From the NCBI RefSeq assembly GCF_027497495.1, contig NZ_CP114205.1, positions 7,936,001-8,000,000 of the forward strand: a DNA stretch of 64,000 bases. The letters run 5' to 3'. The first letter of the stretch is position 1. Each line of letters begins with the position of its first letter. The notes beneath the pieces are model-generated. The model did no database searches. It was given only the letters and a program-made list of their open reading frames with translations, and had not been told where the DNA came from. This stretch comes from Streptomyces tubercidicus (lineage in GTDB: Bacteria > Actinomycetota > Actinomycetes > Streptomycetales > Streptomycetaceae). Positions 52,222 through 61,287 of the stretch are shown here, piece after piece. The translations under genes were made by a program, and so were the position numbers.

Positions 52222-52674
52222 TTACCCGGAATTGGTGTCGGTGCGGGCGAAAATACCCTTCAGCATTCCGGTGGCCTGTCCGACCTCGATCAAGTAACCA
52301 TCAGGATCGCGCAGGTAGCAGCGGACTTCGGCAAGCCGGTCGATCGGCGGAGTCAGGAACTCCGCTCCCTTCGCGCTCCATTGGGCGTAGCAGGCCTCGA
52401 TATCGGCGACCCGCAGGTTCATGAAGCTGGAGACGGTGTGCGGTCCACTGGGTGGTTCCAGCGTCACGTCAGGCTTGTCCGGGGTCGGGCCGCCGCCCGG
52501 ATTCATGATGATCCAACTGTTGGCGAGCTTCACGATGCAAGGGTTCTCATCCAGGACGACCTGCCCGCCGAGTACCTCGCTGTAGAAGCGACGCGAACGC
52601 ACAACATCACGCACCGTCAAGAAATGCGTCATCAGCAGCCCCTCACTCGGGGCTGGAATACCGTCGTTGTTCAT
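52222..52674 (-). CDS. VOC-family (glyoxalase-like) protein
   Basis: 150 residues from the ATG at 52674. There are two beta-alpha-beta-beta-beta units: LLMTHFLTVRDVVRSRRFYS with VLDENPCIVKLANSWIIMNP, then SSFMNLRVADIEACYAQWSA with AEVRCYLRDPDGYLIEVGQA. The final Glu (YLIEVGQ) is the usual metal ligand of vicinal-oxygen-chelate proteins. Members include glyoxalases, dioxygenases and antibiotic-sequestering resistance proteins. Nothing here allows a choice. It is a single-gene unit between decayed loci. Confidence 0.85.
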   Translation of the reverse strand: MNNDGIPAPSEGLLMTHFLTVRDVVRSRRFYSEVLGGQVVLDENPCIVKLANSWIIMNPGGGPTPDKPDVTLEPPSGPHTVSSFMNLRVADIEACYAQWSAKGAEFLTPPIDRLAEVRCYLRDPDGYLIEVGQATGMLKGIFARTDTNSG

Positions 52675-53336
52675 CTCTGGCCCTCTCTCCGCCGCTCGCG
52701 ATACCCGGCGCATTGATTTCCATTGAGCCCGAGGCAGCCGAGGCGCACCACGGCGGTGCCGCTACGCCCATACGGTCCAGTGTCGTTGCGGGAGTCTTTT
52801 CACTGGTCGGGCCGTGCCGGCTGATGGAGGCACCGTGGTAGGTCGTTGGAATTCCTTGGGGGACGTGTAGCTGTGAGCGGCGCGCGCTCCAATCACCAGG
52901 ACGAGGCGAAGCCGAAGGTGCGACCGGCGCCTTGGCGATGGCACCTTCCGCTTCCATGTCATCGCGCCACGGTGCCCGCTGCAACCCGTGGCCGCCCGCC
53001 GGTGCCCGAACGGCCCTTCTGCCTGTTTCGGGAGACGTATGGCACCTGCGGTTACCGACGGGAGCCATCTGGCCATGCACTGGGCCTGCGCAACGCACTG
53101 GGCCTGCGCAACTCTGCACGGTCAACGGCCTCACCACACCCGGCCGGAGCTTGAACCGTTCCATGGCACTGATGCCCGCGCAGCAACAGATTGCCCGCCC
53201 AGCAACAGCACCTCACTGTTTGTGACGGCCTTCGAACGGATGGTCACCTGGTGGACGTGCCGCGTCGCCCATCTCCCGTAGCGGTACGGAGCCTGCCCGC
53301 GATGGTCAGGCGGCACCCGGGCCTCCCTCACGCTCG
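52675..53336. other. Region without a recognised gene; 18-bp tandem duplication
   Basis: About 660 bp with open frames that show no family features. It contains one perfect 18-bp tandem duplication (GCACTGGGCCTGCGCAAC at 53077-53094 and 53095-53112). Probably degraded sequence, like the loci on both sides. Confidence 0.4.
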
Positions 53337-54595
53337 TTACTGGTTGGCGATGGCCGGGTGGAGATAGAAGCTCTCGTTGGGGGCGGGGAACCGCCCGGAC
53401 TGGTCGGGCCACTGGATGACCCACGCGCCGTCGCCCCGGTCGTTGTTGCTGATGTTCGCGTACAGCCCGGTGGCGTTGTTGCGGAGCATCGTGAGGTTGG
53501 GGAGGCGCGGGTCGGGGTGTTCGAGGGTGAAGTTCTGGGTGTCGCGCTGGTTGCCGCCGGAGCCGGGGACCCCGTCGATGTCGTGGCAGTCCCAGATGTT
53601 GAGGTAGTCGCCCCAGCCGGACTGCTGTCCGCGGTTGACGTCGAGACACTTGCCGCTGTCGCTGCTCATGATCCGGTACATCATGTGGCCGGTGGAGGTG
53701 GATGTCCCGATGCTCTGGAGGCGCCAGCGCTGGTTGACCGCTCCGTTGGTGTGGTACTGGACCACGTGCGTGCCGTTGGTGTCGTTGCCCTGGAAGACGT
53801 CCAGCAGCCGGTCGCTGTTGTCGGCGTGGATGGTCAGTTCGGGCGGCAGGGCGCCGGCGCGCAGCGCGGAGAAGTAGACCGGCCAGTGGTCGCTGCCGCG
53901 GTTGTCGCCGACGGTGGCCTGCCAGTCCTCGGTGTCCACGTTGCTGATCATGTAGTCGAGTTCGTTGCCGCTCTGCTGGGTGGCCTGGCCGCTGTGGTAG
54001 ATGCGGGAGTCCGCGGGGAGGCCGAGCAGACGTGCCCGGTCCGGGGTGAGGTTGAAGTCGCCGAGGACGGCCCAGTGGTTGAGCCCGCGGCCGTTGGCTT
54101 CGTCGGCGACGTTCTGGACGAGCGGGCGTACGTCGAACCCGTTGCCCGATGCGGCGTGGACGGACGCGAACGCGACGTCATCGGTGGGGCGGGTGACCAT
54201 CAGCGCCGGACGGTACATGCCCTCGACCTCCACCACCTCGTTCGGACCCAGGCCGTGGCGATCGCCAGGTTCCGCGACGTGGTGTACAGGATGTAGAGCT
54301 GCCGGGTCACCCCGCGGGCGATGGTCCACTCGTAGTGGTCGATGGTGTTGCCGATGGTGCCGATGTAGCGCGCTCCGGCCGGCGGTTCGTTGGGCACCTC
54401 CTGGAGGGCGAGCACGGTGTTGTCCCGGGCGATGGCCGCCGCGCCCTGCCAGCGGTCGCGGCCGACCTGCATGTTCCAGGTGGCGGCACGGTTGGTTTCC
54501 GGGTTGGCCGCGTGCGCAGTGCCGCCGGTGGCCAGCAGGCCGCACAGGCAGGCGAGCGTGAAGAGTACGGCGATCATGCGGCGAAGTAAGGGCAT
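53337..54595 (-). pseudogene. Secreted CdtB-like nuclease with ricin-type lectin domain, frameshifted
   Basis: The ATG at 54595 has AAGGAG upstream and starts a signal peptide (MPLLRRMIAVLFTLACLCGL, cleavage after AHA). The endonuclease/exonuclease/phosphatase fold of cytolethal-distending-toxin B subunits follows: TWNMQ, LALQEVPNEPP, then after a frameshift YRPALMVTRPTDDVAFASVH, WAVLGDFNLTPD and GSDHWPVYF. A C-terminal ricin-B lectin domain (TIHADNSDRLLDVFQGND ... SGKCLDVNRGQQ ... FYLHPAIANQ) ends at 53337. All catalytic blocks are present. One base is missing near 54255-54262 compared with the expected ATGLGPNEV, which puts the halves in different frames. This is either a real inactivation or one sequencing error. 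Role: exported DNase-like toxin with sugar-binding tail. Confidence 0.8.
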
Positions 54596-54634
54596 GGGAC
54601 GAAGACTCCTTGAGCGTGTGCGGTTGACTGTGGG

Positions 54635-55757
54635 TCAGCCGGCGGCGGCCTGCTTGATCAGGTTGGCGACGGCGGCGGGCTGGGAGACGTAGACGGCGTG
54701 GCTGCCGGCCACCTCGACGGTCTGCGCGCCGATCCGCTCGGCCATCGCGCGCTGCGCGGGCGGCGGGATCATGCGGTCGTCGGTGGCCACCAGGTACCAG
54801 GCGGGCTTGGTCCGCCAGGCCGGCGTGGCGACCGCGCCGCCGGCCGCGTCCAGGCCCCAGGGGACTTGCGAGTCGGCCATGAACCCGGCCTGGGCAGGCG
54901 GCAGGTCGCCGGCGAAGGAGTCGGCGAACTTGTCGCGGTCCAGGAGGAGGAAGCCCTCGTTCGGCGGCAGGATCGGCGGGACCGGGGCGCCGGGCGGGCG
55001 GGTCGGCGATCAGGGTGTTGACCGACTCGCCCTTGTCGGGCGCGAACGCGGCGATGTAGGCGAGCGCCGTCACCTTCTGGTGGGTGCCGGCCTCGGTGAT
55101 CACCACTCCGCCGTAGGAGTGGCCGACCAGGGTCACCGGTCCCGGCTGGGCGTCGATGACCTGCCGGGTGGCGGCCACGTCGCCCTCCAGGGAGAGCGTG
55201 GGGTTCTGCACGACGGCCACGGTGTAGCCGTCGGCCTTCAGGGCCTCGTACACCCCCTGCCATCCCGAACCGTCCACGAAGCCTCCGTCCAGCCACTGTG
55301 CGTCGTCCAGGACCAGCAGCACCGGCTGATTGCGGGACAGCTCCGCCATCAGAGTGACGACGGCCTCAGCGACCGCGTCCTGCCCAGACGCCCTGGCCTG
55401 CTTGAAGTCCAGGGCCGCGGCGAGGGCGGGCAAATCCGCCGCTGCCGCCCGGCTTTCGGGCACCGACGTCAGCAACTGCCGCAGTGCGCCGTAGCTGGTC
55501 TGCGCCCGGTACTGCACACCCGTCGCACGCAGCACCCGCATCCCCGCGGCCCCGGCCTGCCCGGCGACGGCGGCCAGCAGCGCCGTTTTGCCGACGCCCG
55601 GCTCGCCGAGTACCACCAGCGAACCGCCCAGACGCGGAACGCCGGCCAGGAAGGCGCCGAGCAACTCCAACTCGGCGTCGCGGCCGACCAGTGCGTGCCC
55701 CGCGATACGGGCGGGCCGCGCGGTGGGCGCGGTGCGATCGGTGCTGCGGTTGTCCAT
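54635..55757 (-). pseudogene. Chimera: LuxR-type regulator ATPase fused to an alpha/beta hydrolase, frameshifted
   Basis: From the ATG at 55757, the first about 155 residues are the N-terminus of a LuxR-family ATPase regulator (HALVGRDAELELLGAFLAG, VLGEPGVGKTALLAAVAG, and Walker B LLVLDDAQWLD). Directly after Walker B, near 55289, the sequence becomes an alpha/beta hydrolase that lacks only its first strand (GGFVDGSGWQGVYEALKADG, nucleophile TLVGHSYGGVVITEAG, acid LVATDDRMIPPPAQ, His GSHAVYVSQPAAV). The join keeps the reading frame. Near 54998 one extra base in a CG-rich run (expected ADPPPGAPVPP) shifts the frame, so the hydrolase C-terminus is read in another frame to 54635. Neither activity is likely to survive. 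Confidence 0.75.
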
Positions 55758-56094
55758 CCCCACACCCCTTGGCGATCATCGTCAGCGGGTAACTTCCGCC
55801 GACTCGCTGACCGGTTCGGCCCCGCCCGGAATGCCGCCCAGCGAAAGATCGGCAACTCTCGAACGGGGTACCCAGGCGGGCACCCAAGCGACGCTCATTC
55901 GTGCGACCGTGAGGGCGTTTCAGTGGATACACTTCCATCTGATCAGTGGGCGCTCGGCTGGGCAGTCAGTGCCAGGTTGCGCGGCACGGAAGACACTCTG
56001 ATGCGTACGAGCTGACGGCCGATCTTCGTTCCACCGGCCCGGGTGTATCAACGCGCCGACGGGCGCGCTGTTCCCTTGCCGACGCCTGCGGCGC
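55758..56094. other. Intergenic region
   Basis: About 335 bp between divergent genes (chimera on -, DUF1003 gene on +). It should hold both promoters. No repeat, RNA gene or conserved frame was seen. Confidence 0.4.
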
Positions 56095-56607
56095 ATGCAC
56101 TATGACGGCATGACGTCGCATCGCCGTGGTCCGGTGGGTGGTCAAGGGCCTCATCCCGTCATCCGCCTCCCGCATGAGCAGGAGCTCTTCGCCCGTGGGC
56201 GCGGTGTGCAGGACCGCCTTGCGGACATGATCACCGCCTTCGCGGGATCGATGGTCTTCGTCTATGTGCACATGGTGTGGTTCGCCGGCTGGATCATGAT
56301 CAACGAGGGGATCTTCGGGCAGGACGCGGTCTTTGACCCCTTCCCGTTCGGACTGCTTACCATGATCGTCAGCCTTGAGGCGATCTTCCTGTCGACGTTC
56401 GTCATGGTCAGCCAGAATCGTCAGGCCGCGCGAGACACCATTCGCGCCGATCTCAACTTCGAAGCCAGCGTGCGCTCGGAGGTCTGGTCGACGAACCTGG
56501 GACGCGCCCTGGGACTGGATCCCGAAGAGATCGAGCGGCAGACACAAGAACTCCTGGCGACCAACCGGGACAAGATGAACAGCGAGATGGGGCGACCATC
56601 GGCCTGA
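56095..56607 (+). CDS. DUF1003 membrane protein
   Basis: 170 residues (ATG 56095; ATG 56110 also possible). The DUF1003 signature is clear: RGVQDRLADMITAFAGSMVF, a first transmembrane segment VFVYVHMVWFAGWIMIN, DPFPFGLLTMIVSLEAIFLS with a second transmembrane segment to FVMVSQNRQAARD, then a cytoplasmic helix ending in a conserved charged segment (RADLNFEASVRSE). Function of the family is not established. It appears intact and stands alone among decayed genes. Confidence 0.88.
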   Translation: MHYDGMTSHRRGPVGGQGPHPVIRLPHEQELFARGRGVQDRLADMITAFAGSMVFVYVHMVWFAGWIMINEGIFGQDAVFDPFPFGLLTMIVSLEAIFLSTFVMVSQNRQAARDTIRADLNFEASVRSEVWSTNLGRALGLDPEEIERQTQELLATNRDKMNSEMGRPSA

Positions 56608-57243
56608 AGTCGGCGAGGGCGCGCACCCCCGAAATCACAGCGGCGACTGATGGCCGCCCTCTGCGATGCGTCATGCGACATTACGCATCGTGCAACAGGT
56701 TTTGCGCATTGTGTATTGCCATGCAGGTATTCGAGGGGAATGCTCAATACCCTGGCAGGGAAGAACCGGAGGTGCGCTGCGCGTGGACATAAGTGCCTCT
56801 CGCAGCGATTGCCTATATGAAGATCGACAAGTCAGGTGAAACTCGGCAAGGTTCAGGGCAGTTGCGGCACTGTCGGATAGTGGCCCGTTCAAGGCGGCAA
56901 CGAGACCTTCTATCTCCACCCGGCCATCGCCAACCAGTAACGAGCCTGAATGAGGAAAGCCCGGCCGCCCCCTGATCATTGCGGACAAACAGAGATCAAG
57001 GTGCTGATCGGAGGAGCACAAGTCGAGGCGGCGACGAGGGCACGGGCCGGGCAACAGCGTGGCCGGGCAGCTGCTCTTCGGTCTCCCAGCCCGGCGACGG
57101 GAGCCAGCGGCGGCCGGTGGTAGGACATGGCAGTCAGTCTCGCGAAAGTGGGTTGGTCTGCGGGTTTGCGGGACGGTGCGGTCCCGTGGCATGCGGCAGC
57201 GGGGGCAGGGAGGGCTTCCGCAGCCAGGCGTCAAAGAGGCTGT
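56608..57243. other. Degraded region with a ricin-tail remnant
   Basis: About 635 bp without an intact gene. The only recognisable part is the 3' remnant of a ricin-tailed gene at 56881-56940. The 100 bases after the DUF1003 gene are less GC-rich than average (TGCGACATTACGCATCGTG and neighbours) and carry small palindromes built on GCGCATTG and ATTACGCAT, but nothing is assignable. Confidence 0.35.
56881..56940 (+). pseudogene. 3' remnant of a second ricin-tailed gene
   Basis: In frame: WPVQGGNETFYLHPAIANQ and a TAA. This is the C-terminus of a protein homologous to the CdtB/ricin gene at 53337, which ends NESFYLHPAIANQ. It lies on the opposite strand 3.5 kb away. About 39 bases ending after the stop (CTTCTATCTCCACCC onward) are identical in both copies, while the preceding bases differ. 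A TAG directly precedes the remnant in frame. Confidence 0.7.
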
Positions 57244-57984
57244 CTAGGGGGCGGCGGCGTACTGCTGGGCGTGCGCGGTGAGGTCGGTGGTGTTCACGGT
57301 GCCGTGGCGGTGTTTTGTGGCCCAGTCCTTGAGCATGCGGAAGAGCGGGTCCTTGCCGAGGGCGCAGCGCAGCGAATGGACCGTCAGCTCTCTCTGCTCC
57401 TAGAGCCGGTCGTCGAACATCAGCTTCTTGCCCGGGTCGGTGAGCAGCAGATCCTGCGGGAGCGCGGCCAGCCATTGGTGCGCGACGGCGGAGTGTGCGG
57501 CCGCCGTGATGCCACCGCCGCGCTCCGACCACAGCCACTCCGGGTATTTGGCGAAGCCCTCGTTGAGCCAGATGTGCTGCCAGTCGGCGACCGAGACGCT
57601 GTTGCCGAACCACTGGTGGGCCAGTTCATGGGCGACCAGGCGTTCCGAGGTGCGGGCGCCGTCGAGGTGGTTGCTGCCGAAGGTGGCGACGCCCTGGGCC
57701 TCCACCGGGACGTCCAGTTCCTCGTCGCCGACCACGACCGCGTACTCCCCGAAGGGGTAGGCCCCGAAGCCCTCCTGGAAGAACTGCATCATCTGGGTCT
57801 GCCGGGCGAAGTCCACGGTGAAGAGTGGCAGCAGGCGGGCGGGCAGGTAGGCGGTCTGCGGTACCGGCGGGTGCGGTCTGTCCGCCGGCGCCGGGGTGGT
57901 GAGGGGTACGGCCGTGTACTTGCCGAGGGAGACGGTCACCAGGTAGCTGGAGGTGGGGGCCGGCTGCTCGTACACCCGGGTGCA
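57244..57984 (-). pseudogene. M1-family metallopeptidase, 5'-truncated with internal stop
   Basis: The minus strand carries the catalytic half of an M1 aminopeptidase: YEQPAPTSSYLVTVSLGKY, GAYPFGEYAVVVGDEELD, then the zinc site HELAHQWFG with the third ligand in WLNEGFAKYPEWLW. The first roughly 200 residues are missing. An in-frame TAG at 57400-57402 interrupts the gene after LMFDDRL, and the last exopeptidase-type segment (LTVHSLRCALGKDPLFRMLK ... LTAHAQQYAAAP) continues in frame to 57244. It is dead, although the HEXXH-18-E site is still readable. Confidence 0.8.
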
Positions 57985-58300
57985 CGAACACGCCCATCCG
58001 GTCCATCACGCTCTCGGCCAGATCGAGCGCCTCGCTCCAGGTGATGCGTGACCGGCCGCGATGAAGTGGTCCGTAGACCAGCTCACTGATGAAGCAGCGG
58101 TCGAAGAGGATGCGGCCGGCACCGTTGAGGATCTCGCGGTACCGGGTGGCCAGGTCAAGATGATCCGCGGTCTTCGGGGAGTGGATCACTTGGAAGCCGT
58201 GCTGCGCTGATAAGCGCTCCGCGAGGGTGCTCTTGCCTACCCCGTCGGGACCTTCGAGGATGAGCGTGTCGTAGGCGGTGGCCATCTCGTGGAGGTTCAC
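57985..58300 (-). pseudogene. 3'-truncated nucleotide kinase (dTMP-kinase-like)
   Basis: A GTG at 58300 overlaps the stop of the upstream deoxyribosyltransferase gene (ATGTGA). The product starts VNLHEMATAYDTLILEGPDG with P-loop EGPDGVGKSTLAERL, then FQVIHSPKTADHLDL and GAGRILFDRCFISELVYGPL, the P-loop and DR(C)FxSE motifs of thymidylate-kinase-like proteins. After about 105 residues it runs into the M1 peptidase fragment near 57985. The LID region and C-terminus are absent. ATG starts at 58285 and 58312 are also possible. Confidence 0.75.
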
Positions 58301-59075
58301 ATCGCCAGCCATGCCTGCACCGCCTCCCTGTCCTTGAGGTGAGCGTGGACGGCGTACCGGATCATGAGGCTGCGCCAGTTCGGCTCGCGGCCGGAGGCGT
58401 GGGTGTACGTCAGGTGCGGGTGGAACGCGGCGATCCGGACACCGGACGCGAGGGCGGCACCAATCAGGAGGGCCGTACCGGGAGGGGTCTCCGGCCCGGA
58501 GACGTCCGCTAGGAGCCGCGATGCCCCGCACGCCGCGGTCAGATCGTCCAGGGCGCCAGCGATCGGGTCGGTGGCAGTGAACCGCCGAGGCAGCACTACC
58601 CCGTGGCCGGCGTCCAGACAGGGACGGGCAAGGTAGTTGTGACCCCATGCCGCGTACGGCGTCCCCTCGACGTAGACGAGGCCGTCCTCGCTGTGGGCTG
58701 TCGATCGCACAGCGGGGGTCGGCAGCCTGAGCACGGTCTCGACCGCTGTGTCGAGCGCGGCGTCGACTTGGGACAGGTTCCGGGCAAGGAACTCGGAGTA
58801 GCGCGTCGCACCCTGCTGGTGCGAGGAGGCTGGCGATCCGAGGCGGGGCACCCGGATGACGCGCTTGGCCACCGCCTGGATCAGCGGGTCCGGGAAGTCG
58901 AGGTGAGCGCCGTCCGCGGTGAGGGAGTAGGTCTGGAGGTCTGGAAGTCGGTGGTGAGCAGGAGCACCGGGGTGCCGCTGGCGGCGGCATAGCCGATCTC
59001 CATGCATACGCCGCCGTCGAGGCTCAACGGAATGGCGGACTTCGACGAACACTGGTCGATTCTTAGTGCCAGCAC
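58297..59075 (-). pseudogene. Nucleoside 2-deoxyribosyltransferase-like gene broken by an 8-bp duplication
   Basis: In one frame, DGGVCMEIGYAAASGTPVLL with LTTDFQT is the active-site glutamate region of nucleoside 2-deoxyribosyltransferases. It continues in another frame as YSLTADGAHLDFPDPLIQAV, RYSEFLARNLSQVDAALDTA and so on to AWLAM. The frame changes at a perfect tandem duplication of GGTCTGGA (58930-58937 and 58938-58945); removing one copy restores DFQTYSLT. The N-terminus upstream of about 59075 is also unclear. It pairs with the nucleotide kinase downstream (overlapping stop and start), so this was once a two-gene nucleoside-metabolism unit. Confidence 0.7.
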
Positions 59076-59201
59076 TCGCCGGGCAGCTATCGGTACCGCG
59101 GGCCGGCAGGCATACCGCCGGACCTGAACTGAGCCTCATTGGGCAGGCTCTGCCCGGTCGCACCCTTGCCCGACTCGTACAGGTCTCTCCTCACTCCCGA
59201 G

Positions 59202-59357
59202 GTCATGAACGAGATGCGCGCGGAGCTGAAGCGCGGATTGACCCCGCCACTCCACGACCACTTGGCGATTCAGCTCGGTGAGGTCCTGAGGGACGTGGTG
59301 CGTGCCCAGTGCCCTGAGCTGATCAGCGGCACGGCAGGCCGACATCCCGGACGGTGA
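59202..59357 (+). CDS. Possible small hypothetical protein or fragment
   Basis: A 51-codon frame reads MNEMRAELKRGLTPPLHDHL and AIQLGEVLRDVVRAQCPEL, with protein-like composition and amphipathic helices. The same frame is open upstream (LPDSYRSLLTPEV), so it may be the end of a longer, lost protein. No family recognised. Confidence 0.3.
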   Translation, partial: VMNEMRAELKRGLTPPLHDHLAIQLGEVLRDVVRAQCPELISGTAGRHPGR

Positions 59358-59482
59358 CCGGACAGTGAGAAGGCACCCGCGCCCAGCCGTGACTGTGGGC
59401 CGCGGCGTAGGGTTCGGTCCCCGGCGGTCCGGGCGGCGACGGCGCTGACAGGAATCAGGGCTGGGCGGGGTAGCTCGGGGCG

Positions 59483-60478
59483 TCAGCTGCCGAAGGGGAT
59501 GTCCCGAGGGGTGGCCATCCGGCGGGTGTCCGGGTGGGCCTTCACGTAGTCCGTGATGTACGAGAGCGACTCCCGCACCGCACTGTCGTCCGTGCCGCAG
59601 CCCTTCGGGCCGCTGACGCCGTCGGGGTAGCACGACATCCGGTTGCCGTAGATCAGGCTGTCCACGGCGGCACTCCCGTCGGAGGAGTCGAGCAGGGTGG
59701 CGGCACGCTCCCTGTCACCCTTGCTCACCGTCCAGCCGACGGTCTGCGCGAGCTTTCCGGTGTCCCGGTCCTTCCTGCCGGCCGCCAGCTCCTCCCGGAT
59801 GCTGCCGAACTTCAAGGCCATGTTGAACTCGCCCTTGTCCATTACGCGCTGGTTACCGGGGACGTTCGGCCCGTGCTCGGCGAAGCCGTCCCGGACCTGC
59901 GCGTAATCGCCGCTGTAGCTGACCGCCTCCTTGGAGTTCAGGTCAGCGAGGGCGTTCTTCCAGCCGCTGCCGCCCTCCTTGCCGTAGAAGCCGTAGAGCA
60001 CCCGGATGCCCCTGCTCTCCAGCTTCGTACGCGCCATGTCCCGCAGTCCGGCCACGGAGCAGTGGCGCCACTTGGGGTCGTTGCTGTCGCACCAGTCGGG
60101 GTTCTTCATGTCCAGCCAGACGAAGGAGACCTGACGCCCGTTCTGATGCTCCTTCGCCACCTGGTCGAACATGGCCGACATGGTGTCCCCGGAGCTTGTG
60201 GGAGAGCCGTCGTGATCGGCCCACCAGCCCTTGCGCCAGGCCGTTGCGTCCATCTCCAGCGCGTTGGCCCCGTTCTTGAGCGCCGTGGTCACCCCGCCCG
60301 TGGTCAGCACCCGGTGGGCGATGGCCCAGGTGGGGTGCTGCTCGGTGGTGCTGGCCGCGGTCTCGGAGGACGAGTCCTCCGAGACCGCGCCCATTGCGGC
60401 TCCGGTGCCCAGGGTGGCTGCGGAGACGACCAGAGTCAGCGGCAGCAGTATGGCGCGAAGCCGACGTGGGGAGGCCAT
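59483..60478 (-). CDS. Secreted phospholipase, GDPD/sphingomyelinase-D-like TIM barrel
   Basis: 331 residues from the ATG at 60478, which begins a signal peptide (MASPRRLRAILLPLTLVVSA ... GAAMGA). The mature part has the first metal/histidine region WAIAHRVLTTGGVTTALKNG, ANALEMDATA (Glu and Asp metal ligands) and WWADHDGSPTSSGDT (second catalytic His). FVWLDMKNPDWCDS supplies another acidic ligand. The order matches sphingomyelinase-D/phospholipase-D-type members of the GDPD superfamily, which cleave phospholipid head groups using Mg2+. Paired cysteines (WCDSNDPKWRHC) fit an exported protein. Start sites further upstream would destroy the signal peptide. Substrate unproven. Confidence 0.85.
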   Translation of the reverse strand: MASPRRLRAILLPLTLVVSAATLGTGAAMGAVSEDSSSETAASTTEQHPTWAIAHRVLTTGGVTTALKNGANALEMDATAWRKGWWADHDGSPTSSGDTMSAMFDQVAKEHQNGRQVSFVWLDMKNPDWCDSNDPKWRHCSVAGLRDMARTKLESRGIRVLYGFYGKEGGSGWKNALADLNSKEAVSYSGDYAQVRDGFAEHGPNVPGNQRVMDKGEFNMALKFGSIREELAAGRKDRDTGKLAQTVGWTVSKGDRERAATLLDSSDGSAAVDSLIYGNRMSCYPDGVSGPKGCGTDDSAVRESLSYITDYVKAHPDTRRMATPRDIPFGS

Positions 60479-60742
60479 GAGGACGATCCTTTCCGTTGCA
60501 CGGGCTACGCGTGGTGGCAGCCTGTGTGCCGTGTTGTGGCTGTCTGCCCTACAGAGAGAAGGCGGTCCAACTACCCGCCACTGCAGCACTGTAGGATAAG
60601 TTACCCATCAGTAAACAGGCTGCCATCCGTACGCGGCCGCCCTGCCCGTTCGAGGCAAGGAGCGGAAACTTGTCGGCGGTGCCCATGGGCCCCGCGTCCC
60701 CGAAGGCGCGCTCGACGAGGCTGACCAAGATCGCCCTGAGGC

Positions 60743-61016
60743 TGGCTGGCCGCGAAATCTCCGTACCCTGCATGATCGACCCCGAGAAGGTTTTGACGAC
60801 TGGGAGGTATCGGGAGTCACGGACCCGGACACCGGCCCAAGCTCGGCCCGTGGCTTCGTGACGAGCGGGGGCGGTATGACGGCCTCGTCGTCGCAGCGGT
60901 GGACCGGCTCGGCCGCAACGTCGTTGACTGCCTGAACACCGGCTACAAGATGCGTGATGAGAGAAAACTGCTCATCACGCATGGCCACGACGGCTCAGGG
61001 GACCTGAACGACGTCA
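60743..61016 (+). pseudogene. Serine recombinase N-terminal fragment, frameshifted
   Basis: Across two or three frames the + strand gives GFDDWEVSGVTDPDTGP, then LGPWLRDERGRYDGLVVAAV, DRLGRNVVDCLNTGYKMRDE and KLLITHGHDG. This is the resolvase-domain segment of large serine recombinases, where VDRLGRN is conserved. The catalytic-serine start and the recombinase C-terminal domain are missing, and small indels separate the pieces. It is a relic of an integrative element. Confidence 0.65.
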
Positions 61017-61262
61017 CGGCGAGACCGGGCAGCGACCACCACACCGCAGCCGAGGGCCCGCCCTCCTCCATCTCCTCCAGCACCGCCGCGCTCATCCCTA
61101 CTTCGTCCGCGAACTGCTGTGTCAGCGGGTGCTCGCACACCATCGCCCGCAAATCTTCCACTCGCCGGGCAAGGGCCCGCGGGCCGGCGAGTGGTCAACA
61201 CGAACAGCACCTTCGGGAAGACCACATAGCTGCGCTGCCACGCCTCGTCGGCAGAACATCTC
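61017..61262 (-). pseudogene. C-terminal fragment of a replication-relaxation family protein
   Basis: The minus strand reads AWQRSYVVFPKVLFVLT in one frame and VEDLRAMVCEHPLTQQFADE, VGMSAAVLEEMEEGGPSAAV and WWSLPG in the next. This is the usual C-terminal pattern of actinobacterial replication-relaxation proteins found on conjugative/integrative plasmids. The helix-turn-helix N-terminus is absent and a frameshift separates the two pieces. It abuts the recombinase relic, supporting a decayed mobile element. Confidence 0.55.
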
Positions 61263-61287
61263 GAAGAAGCTGCCCAAGCTCTCAGGT

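Noticed and set aside
52222..52674. VOC protein as thiopeptide self-resistance
   Set aside because: Position near the cluster is suggestive, but it is transcribed as a separate gene beyond a decayed fragment and carries no feature linking it to thiopeptides.
53077..53112. 18-bp perfect tandem duplication as an attachment site
   Set aside because: Two adjacent copies with no integrase gene or flanking element; more likely slippage.
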